NCBI RefSeq assembly: GCF_025947145.1
Contig: NZ_CP109999.1
Location: forward strand, 620,001-684,000
From: Flavobacterium sp. N1994
GTDB lineage: Bacteria; Bacteroidota; Bacteroidia; Flavobacteriales; Flavobacteriaceae
Length of the DNA: 64,000 nt
Direction: 5' to 3'
The notes under the pieces are model-generated. The model worked only from the letters and a program-made list of their open reading frames with translations. It ran no database searches and was not told where the DNA came from. This document shows, piece by piece, positions 8,704 through 17,542 of this stretch. A program made the position numbers and the translations under genes. Within the stretch, counting starts at the first letter, position 1; each line of letters starts with the position of its first letter.

Positions 8704-9794
8704 TATTTCGGCTTGTATATAGTTTCCTCAGCATTCAATCCACTCAGAATTTCCACATTTTGGTAATCGTTTAAACCTATTTTCACCTTGCGTTTTTGAT
8801 CTTCATTCACCAAAACATATTCGTTGTCTATCAAATAGCTTTTGGGTATAGTTAATACATTCTTTTTGGTTTGGATGATGATATTAGCTTCAGCAGTAAG
8901 ATTAGGATATAATTGCTTTGGTGGATTGGTAAAATGAGCTTCTATTTTAAAAGTTCTAGAACGCACATCCATAATGGGGTAAATTTTATCAACTGTGGCT
9001 TCAAAGACTTTACCTTTGTAACTATCCATAGTCACTTCCATTGATTGACCAATCTTTACATGAACCATATCATTTTCATCTACATCCAATTCCAATAAAT
9101 AAGAGTTTTTCTCTCCAATGACAGCTAACGGAGTTTGTGTAGTAATCAAAGTTCCTTCTTTAACTAACACATCAAACAATTCGCCAGAGAAAGCACTTTT
9201 AATGGTAAAATCACTTTGTGCTTTTTGATTGATTTTAAGATTGATATTACTTCGGCTCTGCTCATTCTTCAATTGCTCTTTTAGTTGAGATAATTGCTTC
9301 AAAGCGGCTTCATAATTAGATTTCGAATTTTTATACGCCAACTCTACACGCTCATAATCCACTTCAGAAATCACATTATATTGCTTGATGTTCTTATTGC
9401 GATTGTAAACCGATTGATCTAAAGCCAATTTGTCTTTTGCTGCTTGGACTTTAGTCTCCATTTCCGAAATCTTATCCTGTACATAATGATTGCTTTCCTG
9501 ACTTAGTTGATAAGCCAAACGAGCATTCTCTGTATTTAAAGAAGCTTTGTCACTTTCGATTTGAAATAAGGCTTGTCCTTGAGTAATGGTTTGTCCTGCA
9601 GTGACATTGATTTTTTGCAAAACCCCATTCACAGTAGAATAAACGGTATACTGATTTTCAGATTTTACAACTCCAGAAGCATAGACACTTTCAGTTATGT
9701 CACCTTTAGTAGGTTTGATTTCTCCTTTGTCTTTTTTAGCACAAGAAACAATAAGAATAAGAGATAAACAGAGTAGTATTTTACAACATTTCAT
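8703..9794 (-). CDS. Efflux periplasmic adaptor (HlyD/MacA-like) lipoprotein
   Basis: A 363-aa membrane-fusion subunit. The signal peptide ends in LIVSC, with Cys18 as the likely lipid attachment site. A lipoyl-like half at 40-70 (VLQKINVTAGQTITQGQALFQIESD) is followed by a coiled-coil hairpin at about 75-190, the second lipoyl half (FDVLVKEGTLITTQTPLAVI) and a beta-barrel. First gene of the three-gene operon. It would link the FtsX-like permease to an outer-membrane channel such as TolC, which is not encoded in the window. Confidence 0.88.
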   Translation of the reverse strand: MKCCKILLCLSLILIVSCAKKDKGEIKPTKGDITESVYASGVVKSENQYTVYSTVNGVLQKINVTAGQTITQGQALFQIESDKASLNTENARLAYQLSQESNHYVQDKISEMETKVQAAKDKLALDQSVYNRNKNIKQYNVISEVDYERVELAYKNSKSNYEAALKQLSQLKEQLKNEQSRSNINLKINQKAQSDFTIKSAFSGELFDVLVKEGTLITTQTPLAVIGEKNSYLLELDVDENDMVHVKIGQSMEVTMDSYKGKVFEATVDKIYPIMDVRSRTFKIEAHFTNPPKQLYPNLTAEANIIIQTKKNVLTIPKSYLIDNEYVLVNEDQKRKVKIGLNDYQNVEILSGLNAEETIYKPK

Positions 9795-9868
9795 CGATTA
9801 GGCATTTACATAATTTTGACTCTCAAATTTACAACAATTCTAGCAGTTAAAATGAAACATTTATCATA

Positions 9869-9902
9869 TAAAAAAAGCCTTTAAAATGAGATTTGAAGGC
9901 TT
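9869..9902 (-). terminator. glyA terminator
   Basis: AAGCCTT and AAGGCTT pair around about 13 bases, and on the - strand the stem is followed by a run of seven T. It lies 24 bases past the glyA stop. Confidence 0.75.
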
Positions 9903-9925
9903 ACTTATTCTTTATAAACTATATA

Positions 9926-11200
9926 TTAATAAACAAAAATAGCTCTCTCGCTCATCATGTCGTTTACCTCGTCTGCAATTTCTTCTAACAGTTCATCATT
10001 AGTATGATTAGTAAGCACACGATCTATTAAATCTACAATACTTTCCATATCGCTTTCCACCATTCCACGTGTAGTAATCGCTGGTGTTCCCACACGAATA
10101 CCTGAAGTTACAAATGGTGATTTATCATCAAAAGGAACCATATTTTTATTCACAGTAATCTCCGCTTTGCCTAAAGCAATTTCAGCATCTTTACCAGAAA
10201 TGTCTTTGTTTCTCAAATCAATCAACATCATGTGATTGTCAGTTCCTCCTGAAATTAAGTCATAGCCCCTTTTAACAAATGCTGCTGCCATAGCTTTAGC
10301 ATTTTTCTGTACTTGCATAGCATACACAAAAAACTCGTCTGATAAAGCTTCACCAAAAGCAACCGCTTTAGCCGCAATAATGTGTTCTAAAGGTCCTCCT
10401 TGGTTTCCTGGAAATACAGCCATATCCAAAACATGCGACATCATTCTGATTTCTCCTTTTGGAGTGGTTAAACCCCATGGATTTTCAAAATCTTTCCCCA
10501 TCATAATAATGCCACCTCTTGGTCCACGTAAAGTCTTATGAGTGGTTGTGGTTACAATATGACAATGCGGAATTGGATCATTCATCAATCCTTTAGCAAT
10601 CAAACCAGCAGGATGAGAAATATCTGCTAATAAAAGAGCTCCAACGCTATCCGCAATTTCACGGAAACGTTTAAAATCCATATCACGAGAATAAGCTGAT
10701 GCTCCCGCGATAATCATTTTAGGTTGTTCTTTCGTAGCAATTTCTTGTATCTTATCATAATTCAAAACACCCGTTTCTTTTTCTACTCCGTAAAAAGAAG
10801 GAGAGTATAATTTCCCTGAAAAATTCACAGGAGAACCATGAGTTAAATGACCGCCATGCGATAAATCAAAACCTAAGATTTTGTCTCCCGGTTTCAAACA
10901 AGCTGCAAAAACAGCTGTATTGGCTTGAGAACCTGAATGAGGTTGCACGTTAACATATTCAGCACCAAAAAGTTCTTTAGCTCGATCAATAGCAATTTGT
11001 TCAATAACATCTACTACTTCACAACCCCCATAATATCTTCTGCCTGGATAGCCTTCTGCATATTTATTAGTTAATACCGAACCGGCTGCTTCCATCACCT
11101 GATCACTCACAAAGTTCTCTGATGCAATTAGTTCAATTCCGTGAATTTGTCTGTCTTGTTCCTCTAGGATAAGGTCAAAAATTTGTTTGTCGCGTTGCAT
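9926..11200 (-). CDS. glyA: Serine hydroxymethyltransferase
   Basis: A 424-aa PLP enzyme that interconverts serine plus tetrahydrofolate and glycine plus 5,10-methylenetetrahydrofolate, the main source of one-carbon units. The N-terminal [16 protein letters not shown], the GGCEVVD and [10 protein letters not shown] elements, [12 protein letters not shown] and the PLP-lysine motif [14 protein letters not shown] are all intact. Length is normal for the family. It is divergent from the fumarylacetoacetase gene, with 109 bases between start codons. gcvT, another folate one-carbon gene, lies close by on the other strand. Confidence 0.97.
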   Translation of the reverse strand: MQRDKQIFDLILEEQDRQIHGIELIASENFVSDQVMEAAGSVLTNKYAEGYPGRRYYGGCEVVDVIEQIAIDRAKELFGAEYVNVQPHSGSQANTAVFAACLKPGDKILGFDLSHGGHLTHGSPVNFSGKLYSPSFYGVEKETGVLNYDKIQEIATKEQPKMIIAGASAYSRDMDFKRFREIADSVGALLLADISHPAGLIAKGLMNDPIPHCHIVTTTTHKTLRGPRGGIIMMGKDFENPWGLTTPKGEIRMMSHVLDMAVFPGNQGGPLEHIIAAKAVAFGEALSDEFFVYAMQVQKNAKAMAAAFVKRGYDLISGGTDNHMMLIDLRNKDISGKDAEIALGKAEITVNKNMVPFDDKSPFVTSGIRVGTPAITTRGMVESDMESIVDLIDRVLTNHTNDELLEEIADEVNDMMSERAIFVY

Positions 11201-11243
11201 TTGAAATTATTTCGATTATTTGCGCTCAAAATTACAAAAATGG

Positions 11244-11274
11244 TTTGGTAAATTAATAGTAAATGATATATTTG
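11244..11274 (+). promoter_or_regulatory. Bacteroidota-type promoter of the fumarylacetoacetase-gcvT unit
   Basis: TTTG (11244-11247), a 19-base spacer, and TATATTTG (11267-11274) match the sigma-ABfr consensus TTTG-N19-TAnnTTTG. The ATG at 11310 is 36 bases downstream, which places transcription start near 11280. Confidence 0.75.
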
Positions 11275-11309
11275 ATTACTGAATTTTTCAACAACTAAAT
11301 TAACTCATC

Positions 11310-12593
11310 ATGCCCTTAAATACCAACAATCCTAAACGAAAATCTTGGCTTACTGTTCCCAAAGACAGCGACTTCCCGATTCAGAATATTCCTTTTGGCG
11401 TTTTCTTAACCAAAGAAGATGTCATCACAATCGGAACGCGAATTGGCGATTATGCTATCGATTTGGGTGCTCTACAGCAACTGAATTATTTTGAAGGAAT
11501 TGAATTGACCGATGATATGTTCATGCAAGATACCTTGAACGATTTTATATCTGATGGTAAAAAAACATGGCGATTAGTTCGTAATCGTATTGGTGATATT
11601 TTTGACAGTAACAATCCTAAACTAAGAGATAATCAAGAACATCGCGATATCGTAATCTTCAAAATGGAAGATGTTGAAATGCAATTACCCGTTTTAATTG
11701 GCGATTATACTGATTTTTATTCCAGTAAAGAACACGCTACCAATGTTGGTAAAATGTTCCGTGATCCTACCAATGCGTTATTGCCTAACTGGCTTCACAT
11801 TCCTGTAGGCTATCACGGAAGAAGTTCTACTATTGTTCCATCTGGAATTCCAGTACACCGTCCTATGGGACAAACATTACCCAACGGAGAAGATACTCCT
11901 GTATTTGGACCCTCACGTTCCATCGACTTTGAACTTGAAACAGCATTCATTACAACTGATGCTAACATTATGGGAGAAAATATTCCAATTAATGAAGCCG
12001 AAGATTATATTTTCGGAATGGTATTATTGAACGATTGGAGCGCAAGAGATATTCAAAAATGGGAATATGTGCCACTTGGACCTTTCTTAGCTAAAAACTT
12101 TGCCTCTTCTATTTCGCCGTGGATTGTTACTATGGATGCTTTAGAGCCATTCCGTTGCAAAGGCCCGAGTCAGGAACCAATGCCACTTCCCTATTTGCAA
12201 CAAAAAGGAAAAAACGCTTTTGATATCAATCTAGAAGTTTACATAGAACCCGAAAACGTAGAACCTTCCCTCGTGACAAAATCGAATTTCAAATATATGT
12301 ATTGGTCCATGTCCCAACAATTAGCACATCATACTTCAAATGGTTGCCGAATCAATTCAGGTGATATGATGGGCTCTGGTACCATTTCAGGACCAACACC
12401 TGATAGCTTTGGGTCTATGCTCGAATTAACTTGGGGTGGAAAAAATCCAATCAAAATGAACGATGGTTCTGAACGTAAATTCATCAACGACAACGACACC
12501 GTAATTATGAAAGGATTTTGTCAAAATAGTTCTATCCGAATTGGCTTTGGCGAAGTATCCAGCAAATTATTACCTCCTTTCGTTAGAAAATAA
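11310..12593 (+). CDS. fahA: Fumarylacetoacetase
   Basis: A 427-aa enzyme that hydrolyses 4-fumarylacetoacetate to fumarate and acetoacetate, the last step of tyrosine breakdown. The signature LPNWLHIPVGYHGRSSTIVPSG, the metal-site residues in DFELETAF and LLNDWSARDIQKWEYVPLGPFLAKNFASSISPW, and the C-terminal GSGTISGP are all present. The fold (N-terminal SH3-like domain, then FAH domain) and length are complete. It heads a likely two-gene unit with gcvT 18 bases downstream. No other tyrosine catabolism genes are in the window. Confidence 0.96.
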   Translation: MPLNTNNPKRKSWLTVPKDSDFPIQNIPFGVFLTKEDVITIGTRIGDYAIDLGALQQLNYFEGIELTDDMFMQDTLNDFISDGKKTWRLVRNRIGDIFDSNNPKLRDNQEHRDIVIFKMEDVEMQLPVLIGDYTDFYSSKEHATNVGKMFRDPTNALLPNWLHIPVGYHGRSSTIVPSGIPVHRPMGQTLPNGEDTPVFGPSRSIDFELETAFITTDANIMGENIPINEAEDYIFGMVLLNDWSARDIQKWEYVPLGPFLAKNFASSISPWIVTMDALEPFRCKGPSQEPMPLPYLQQKGKNAFDINLEVYIEPENVEPSLVTKSNFKYMYWSMSQQLAHHTSNGCRINSGDMMGSGTISGPTPDSFGSMLELTWGGKNPIKMNDGSERKFINDNDTVIMKGFCQNSSIRIGFGEVSSKLLPPFVRK

Positions 12594-12611
12594 AAAACAC
12601 ACAATTATATA

Positions 12612-13694
12612 ATGAAGAATACTGCATTAACACACATTCACGAAAGTTTAGGTGCCAAGATGGTTCCGTTTGCTGGCTACAACATGCCCGTACAATACGA
12701 AGGCGTAAATGCCGAACACGAAACGGTACGAAATGGCGTAGGCGTTTTTGATGTGTCACACATGGGCGAATTTCTATTAACAGGAGAGAATGCATTAGCT
12801 CTAATCCAAAAAGTAACTTCCAATGATGCTTCGGTATTAGAAATTGGTCGTGCTCAATATTCCTGTTTACCCAACAATGATGGAGGAATCGTTGACGATT
12901 TAATCGTATACCGAATGGAAGAAAACCAATATTTATTAGTAGTCAATGCTTCTAATATCGATAAAGATTGGAACTGGATTTCGGCTCACAACGATTTAGG
13001 TGTGGATATGAAAAACATTTCAGAAGACTATTCTTTACTAGCCATTCAAGGACCAAAAGCGGTTGAAGCTATGCAGTCCTTAACTTCCATTGATTTGTCA
13101 GCCATAAAATACTATCACTTTGAAGTAGGTCCGTTTGCCGGAATTGACAACGTGATTATTTCAGCAACAGGATACACAGGTTCGGGTGGATTTGAAATCT
13201 ACTGCAAAAACGAAGATGCTGAACAAGTTTGGAATAAAGTCTTCGAAGCCGGAAAAGCCTTTGGCATCAAACCTATCGGATTAGCAGCTCGTGATACTTT
13301 GCGTCTCGAGATGGGATTCTGTTTGTATGGTAATGACATCAATGATACTACTTCGCCATTAGAAGCTGGATTAGGTTGGATAACTAAATTCACTAAAGAT
13401 TTTACCAATTCAGAAAACCTCAAGAAACAAAAAGAAGCTGGTGTTTCTCGTAAACTAGTCGGATTCGAATTAACCGAAAGAGGTATCCCACGTCACGATT
13501 ATGAAATTGTAGATGCTAATGGTAATAATATAGGTATAGTAACCTCAGGAACCATGGCGCCAAGTCTAGGAAAAGGAATCGGAATGGGTTATGTAAAAAC
13601 CGAATATGCAGCAGTAGATAGCGAAATCTTCATCCAAATTAGAAACAACAAAGTAGCGGCCAAAGTGGTAAAGCTACCTTTTTACAAAAAATAA
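12612..13694 (+). CDS. gcvT: Glycine cleavage system T protein (aminomethyltransferase)
   Basis: A 360-aa enzyme that transfers the methylene group from H-protein-bound aminomethyl to tetrahydrofolate, releasing ammonia. [13 protein letters not shown] near 41-53 is the classic N-terminal motif. [43 protein letters not shown] and [19 protein letters not shown] follow in order. The C-terminal domain has [17 protein letters not shown]. It sits 18 bases after fahA and is probably co-transcribed. GcvH and GcvP are not in the window. Confidence 0.96.
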   Translation: MKNTALTHIHESLGAKMVPFAGYNMPVQYEGVNAEHETVRNGVGVFDVSHMGEFLLTGENALALIQKVTSNDASVLEIGRAQYSCLPNNDGGIVDDLIVYRMEENQYLLVVNASNIDKDWNWISAHNDLGVDMKNISEDYSLLAIQGPKAVEAMQSLTSIDLSAIKYYHFEVGPFAGIDNVIISATGYTGSGGFEIYCKNEDAEQVWNKVFEAGKAFGIKPIGLAARDTLRLEMGFCLYGNDINDTTSPLEAGLGWITKFTKDFTNSENLKKQKEAGVSRKLVGFELTERGIPRHDYEIVDANGNNIGIVTSGTMAPSLGKGIGMGYVKTEYAAVDSEIFIQIRNNKVAAKVVKLPFYKK

Positions 13695-13703
13695 AATCAA
13701 ATT

Positions 13704-13733
13704 TTTGAAATTGCATTGGATAAGTTACTTTTG
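13704..13733 (+). promoter_or_regulatory. Bacteroidota-type promoter of yebC
   Basis: TTTG (13704-13707), an 18-base spacer, and TACTTTTG (13726-13733) fit the TTTG-N19-TAnnTTTG consensus. The ATG at 13768 is 34 bases downstream. Confidence 0.72.
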
Positions 13734-13767
13734 CAACCGATAAAAAACATAAATACATTTTTTAGAA

Positions 13768-14478
13768 ATGGGAAGAGCATTTGAATTCAGAAAAGGAAGA
13801 AAAATGAAACGTTGGGCAGCCATGGCAAAAGCCTTTACTCGTATTGGTAAAGACATTGTAATGGCCGTAAAAGAAGGTGGACCTAATCCGGAAGCCAATT
13901 CTCGTTTGAGAGCCGTTATCCAAAACGCGAAGGCAGCTAACATGCCAAAAGACAACGTAGAACGTGCCATCAAAAAAGCAACGGATAAAGATACAGCCAA
14001 CTATAAAGAGGTGCTATTCGAAGGTTATGCTCCACACGGAATCGCTATCTTAATCGAAACTGCTACTGATAACAACAATAGAACTGTTGCTAATATCCGA
14101 AGTTACTTCAACAAATGTAACGGTACGATGGGAACACAAGGTTCAGTGGAATTCATGTTTGACCATACTTGCAACTTCCGTATCGCCAATAAAAATATTG
14201 ATATTGAAGAAATGGAGTTAGAATTCATCGACTTTGGTGCCGAAGAAATCTTTGCCGATGAAGACGATATCCTAATCTACGCTCCTTTCGAAAGCTTTGG
14301 AGCCATTCAAAAAGAATTAGAAAACCGTGGTATCGAAATCCTATCCTCAGGTTTTGAAAGAATCCCACAAATCACTAAAACACTAACAGAAGCTCAAGTA
14401 GCCGATGTTGAAAAGCTTTTAGAAAAAATTGAAGAAGACGATGACGTGATGAACGTGTATCATACGATGCAGGAATAA
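13768..14478 (+). CDS. yebC: YebC/PmpR family protein
   Basis: A 236-aa cytoplasmic protein of the YebC/TACO1 family, long annotated as a transcription regulator. Recent work on the family shows some members relieve ribosome stalling on proline-rich stretches. The N-terminal RKGRKMKRWAAMAKAFTRIGKDI replaces the common 'AGHSKW...K' start, a form frequent in Bacteroidota. GGPNPEANSRLRAVIQNAKAANMPKDNVERAIKKA and YEG-like EVLFEGYAPHGIAILIETATDNNNRT are diagnostic. It has its own promoter and terminator. Confidence 0.92.
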   Translation: MGRAFEFRKGRKMKRWAAMAKAFTRIGKDIVMAVKEGGPNPEANSRLRAVIQNAKAANMPKDNVERAIKKATDKDTANYKEVLFEGYAPHGIAILIETATDNNNRTVANIRSYFNKCNGTMGTQGSVEFMFDHTCNFRIANKNIDIEEMELEFIDFGAEEIFADEDDILIYAPFESFGAIQKELENRGIEILSSGFERIPQITKTLTEAQVADVEKLLEKIEEDDDVMNVYHTMQE

Positions 14479-14507
14479 ATTATACTACGTTGTATTTTCA
14501 TAAAATA

Positions 14508-14540
14508 AAGACCTTTCACTAATGTGGAAGGTTTTTTATT
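14508..14540. terminator. Terminator between yebC and the DUF3494 gene
   Basis: ACCTTTCAC and GTGGAAGGT pair (one G-T wobble) around TAAT, followed by TTTTTTA on the + strand. The genes are convergent, and the end of the DUF3494 gene slightly overlaps it. Confidence 0.7.
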
Positions 14541-17061
14541 TACTATATTTTTTAGTCACCGTTTCATTAGATTCAGAAGTTATTTTAACCAATATCACTT
14601 GATTGGAAAAATTACTATCTATCATAGTTACTGTATCATTTATATCTCTTTTTTCCAAAAGTAATTTGCCAAGTAAATCAAATACTTTTATATTTGACAT
14701 TAGGATTTTACCTGTACTCACAACAAGTTGAGAATCTTTTCCATAAATTAATACATCATCGGAAGTAAGTGTAGAAGGAACAATTGATAAAGTATTTTGA
14801 TAGATCAATTCAAAGCGATTATTAAATACACCTGCTGTTGTTGAAAAAGTATACGAATCAGTTTTAAGATTAGAAATAACGCCTGTAGTATTATCTCGTA
14901 AGAAAATAGCTTGACCCAAAGCAAAAAGCCCATCAAAATGATGTAATGAAATTGTATAGGTATTAGCAGTTCCTGTTTTAAATCCTAATGGCACTATGTC
15001 ATTAGAAGTAAATGGTAAGGGTCTCCCTTGAATAGAAAATTCTTCACCAGCAATCATTGAGGTTAATGCTGTTTGACTATCGTTAAAAAATCTTCCATCA
15101 ATAGCATTGTCAATACCAAGGGTAGCATTAGGCATATAAGCAATCAATAGCTCCCCAAAAAAACCACTAACAGATGTCATATCCAACCATAAACTACTTT
15201 TCTCATCAACAGTTCTTAAAAAAGCAACATTGACTGCTGACGCTCTCATCGAATTATCGAATCTAATATTTTGAGAGGTACTTTTAACTATAAAACCCTC
15301 ACCTATTGGGATGATAACTCCTGGTGTTAAATGTTGTAAATCACCATCATTATTTGCCGTTCCTCCAGCTGTAGTATATACAGCATAAGAACTGTTATCG
15401 GCGTTATTGGTTTTTCTCCAATAATATAAAGGTTCGGTAAGATTGTTAGCCAAAATAAAGGCATTGGCATTAATACCAGATGGATAGGGATTTCCAACCG
15501 CATTATAGGTATTATCAACTACTTCAAGATCCACATTGCCATTGTTAGGTTGTCCATAAAAAGATCCGTTCCAAACAGTACCTGCAGAAGGATGATTATT
15601 GGGCATTCGAATTAAATTAGGTAAACCTATATTGAAAGTTGCTGTTGACAAAGAAGGTACCTGTTCAAAAAGATTTAATTCGGTATTATAATAATAAAAC
15701 CGATTGCTTACGGTAAATGGTGAAAATAACTGCATTAACTGATTCTGTACTGGAGATGACCATAAAACATAGTCCAAACGTTTTAATAAAGAAGTGTCTC
15801 TTTTAACGGTAACTTTTCCCACAGTATCAAAACCTTCTAATTGTAACATATTAGCATCATTATTGAGAGTGAAAGTACTACCATTATTGATAACCAAAGA
15901 TCCATTAATAGTAACTGTTTTTCCCGAAATTACTGTAACATTAGCATCGTTGTCAATTGTCAAAGTACAAGTTGAAAAATCTGCTGTAGAAGTAAAATTT
16001 CCTGATAGAACAACTGATTTTGAAGAAGAAGGTAATCCATTACTCCAACTACTACCATCCCAAGTGGTTGAATCTATTATAATTACAACAGAGGGGGAAT
16101 TGGACGTTGTTGTCTCACATCCATTTTTTTGAATAACTGCTCTAAAATAAGTTGTACTATTCAAATGTCCAATTGTGCTACCCAATAAGATATCAAGTGT
16201 ATTATTAATAACTATAGGTGCTGCAAAATTTGATGCATTGGATTTTTCCCATTTAGTAATTGTCCCTGAATAACCAGACAACACTAAATCTACTGGAGAA
16301 GTTTCTGAGCAGATGGCTTGATTAGAAGAAAGCGACCCTCCATTTGCAATTCCTAATTGTATCCCCTCTACATCAACCGTGGTTCCATATACTGCAATGG
16401 CTCCTGTTGTAGAGTACAATCTTCCATTAAGGTAACCTTGGTCTCCCATAGAAACCGCACCATTATTCGCAATCAATGTACCTTTCATTGTAGTGCCAGC
16501 AGCCATAGCTATAGCTCCATTGGCTATCCAAAAAACATTAGAAGGTTTAACGCCGTTCACCAAACTTATAGAAGTTGCCGCTGCAGTTGTAAAAGCACCT
16601 CCAATCTTAAAAATAAAAATTGCATTAGGATTTCCATCACCATCCAAAATAAGATTGCCTGCCACCGATCCAGCACCTCCGATGGCATAAATGCCCGGGT
16701 GAATAGTTTCACCACTACCAAAGGCTGGTGCATGTGATATATTAGTTGCAATGGTATTAAATAACTTGGTATAAGCCGATAGCAAATCTGTTGATGCTTG
16801 GTCAGTATTGGCATCAGGAAGATGGACACTCCCCATAACAACAGTTGGCATTTCAAAACCAGTAATCGCACCTACATTAGTTCCTATATCATCGTTAATA
16901 GATGATATCCCTGTATTCCCAATAGCTCCATTAATTGTGAATAAAGCATAGTGAGAAGCAGCACCAAAATCAGGTATACATTGCGCAAAAGAAATGCATC
17001 CAAAAGAAAGGAATAATAGAGTACAATTTGATTTGCAAAACAGCCAGTAAAAATTTTTCAT
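14536..17061 (-). CDS. Secreted ice-binding-like (DUF3494) protein with T9SS sorting tail
   Basis: An 841-aa secreted protein. A signal peptide (about 1-26, ending SFAQ) is followed at about 30-235 by a DUF3494 ice-binding-like domain. Its marks are FGAASHYALFTINGAIGNTG, DIGTNVGAITGF, HPGIYAIGGAG, FIFKIGGAFTTAA and NVFWIANGAIAMAAGTTMKGTLIANNGAVSMGD. The middle is a long repeat-poor beta-rich stretch. The last 80 residues resemble a type A Por_Secre_tail: VFDLLGKLLLEKRDI, then VILVKITSESNETVTKKYSK. DUF3494 proteins bind ice or act as adhesins. The tail sends the protein out by the type IX system and anchors it at the cell surface. No T9SS genes are in the window. Confidence 0.88.
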   Translation of the reverse strand: MKNFYWLFCKSNCTLLFLSFGCISFAQCIPDFGAASHYALFTINGAIGNTGISSINDDIGTNVGAITGFEMPTVVMGSVHLPDANTDQASTDLLSAYTKLFNTIATNISHAPAFGSGETIHPGIYAIGGAGSVAGNLILDGDGNPNAIFIFKIGGAFTTAAATSISLVNGVKPSNVFWIANGAIAMAAGTTMKGTLIANNGAVSMGDQGYLNGRLYSTTGAIAVYGTTVDVEGIQLGIANGGSLSSNQAICSETSPVDLVLSGYSGTITKWEKSNASNFAAPIVINNTLDILLGSTIGHLNSTTYFRAVIQKNGCETTTSNSPSVVIIIDSTTWDGSSWSNGLPSSSKSVVLSGNFTSTADFSTCTLTIDNDANVTVISGKTVTINGSLVINNGSTFTLNNDANMLQLEGFDTVGKVTVKRDTSLLKRLDYVLWSSPVQNQLMQLFSPFTVSNRFYYYNTELNLFEQVPSLSTATFNIGLPNLIRMPNNHPSAGTVWNGSFYGQPNNGNVDLEVVDNTYNAVGNPYPSGINANAFILANNLTEPLYYWRKTNNADNSSYAVYTTAGGTANNDGDLQHLTPGVIIPIGEGFIVKSTSQNIRFDNSMRASAVNVAFLRTVDEKSSLWLDMTSVSGFFGELLIAYMPNATLGIDNAIDGRFFNDSQTALTSMIAGEEFSIQGRPLPFTSNDIVPLGFKTGTANTYTISLHHFDGLFALGQAIFLRDNTTGVISNLKTDSYTFSTTAGVFNNRFELIYQNTLSIVPSTLTSDDVLIYGKDSQLVVSTGKILMSNIKVFDLLGKLLLEKRDINDTVTMIDSNFSNQVILVKITSESNETVTKKYSK

Positions 17062-17542
17062 GAGTTGGTTTGAGTTGCAGGTTAATTATTAGAGAACTAC
17101 AACTAGGATTGGGGCTTTGTCATATCGTGTAAAACTAGACTAATCAACATCATATAAAATTTAAAAAATGGCTTTATAATTAAAGTTTAAAAAAAATAGC
17201 TTGCTAAAGGTATGCCTGATTGAATTGTAGCAATAAGATCGAACGACATTAATATAAGAAAAACAACACAATTACAATTAAAAAAATTAAAATCAATTAT
17301 TTACTTAAAGGCTTTTTATTTTTTTGATTTTTAATTACTTATTTTTTTTATAAAAAATTCCTGAAAATTTTGTAACATTTGATAAACATCACCGTAAAAT
17401 AACAGATTTTTATTCTAGAAAATATTCTAAAATAACGCTCATTAGCGACAACATCAATGAACTACAATTTGATACCTATTCGTTTTCCAATACTATCTAA
17501 CCTAAAAATCACAATTTTATTTTTAATCTAATTCTAATAACA
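17062..17542. other. Gene-free AT-rich region upstream of the flotillin-like gene
   Basis: About 480 bases separate two divergent genes. It is full of A and T tracts, has no open frame of note and no clear TTTG-N19-TAnnTTTG pair. It must hold the promoters of both genes, but I cannot place them. The length suggests an extended leader or regulator sites. Confidence 0.5.

Noticed and set aside
11201-11309. Glycine riboswitch near glyA/gcvT
   Set aside because: The 109-base gap holds a plain promoter and no paired aptamer structure.
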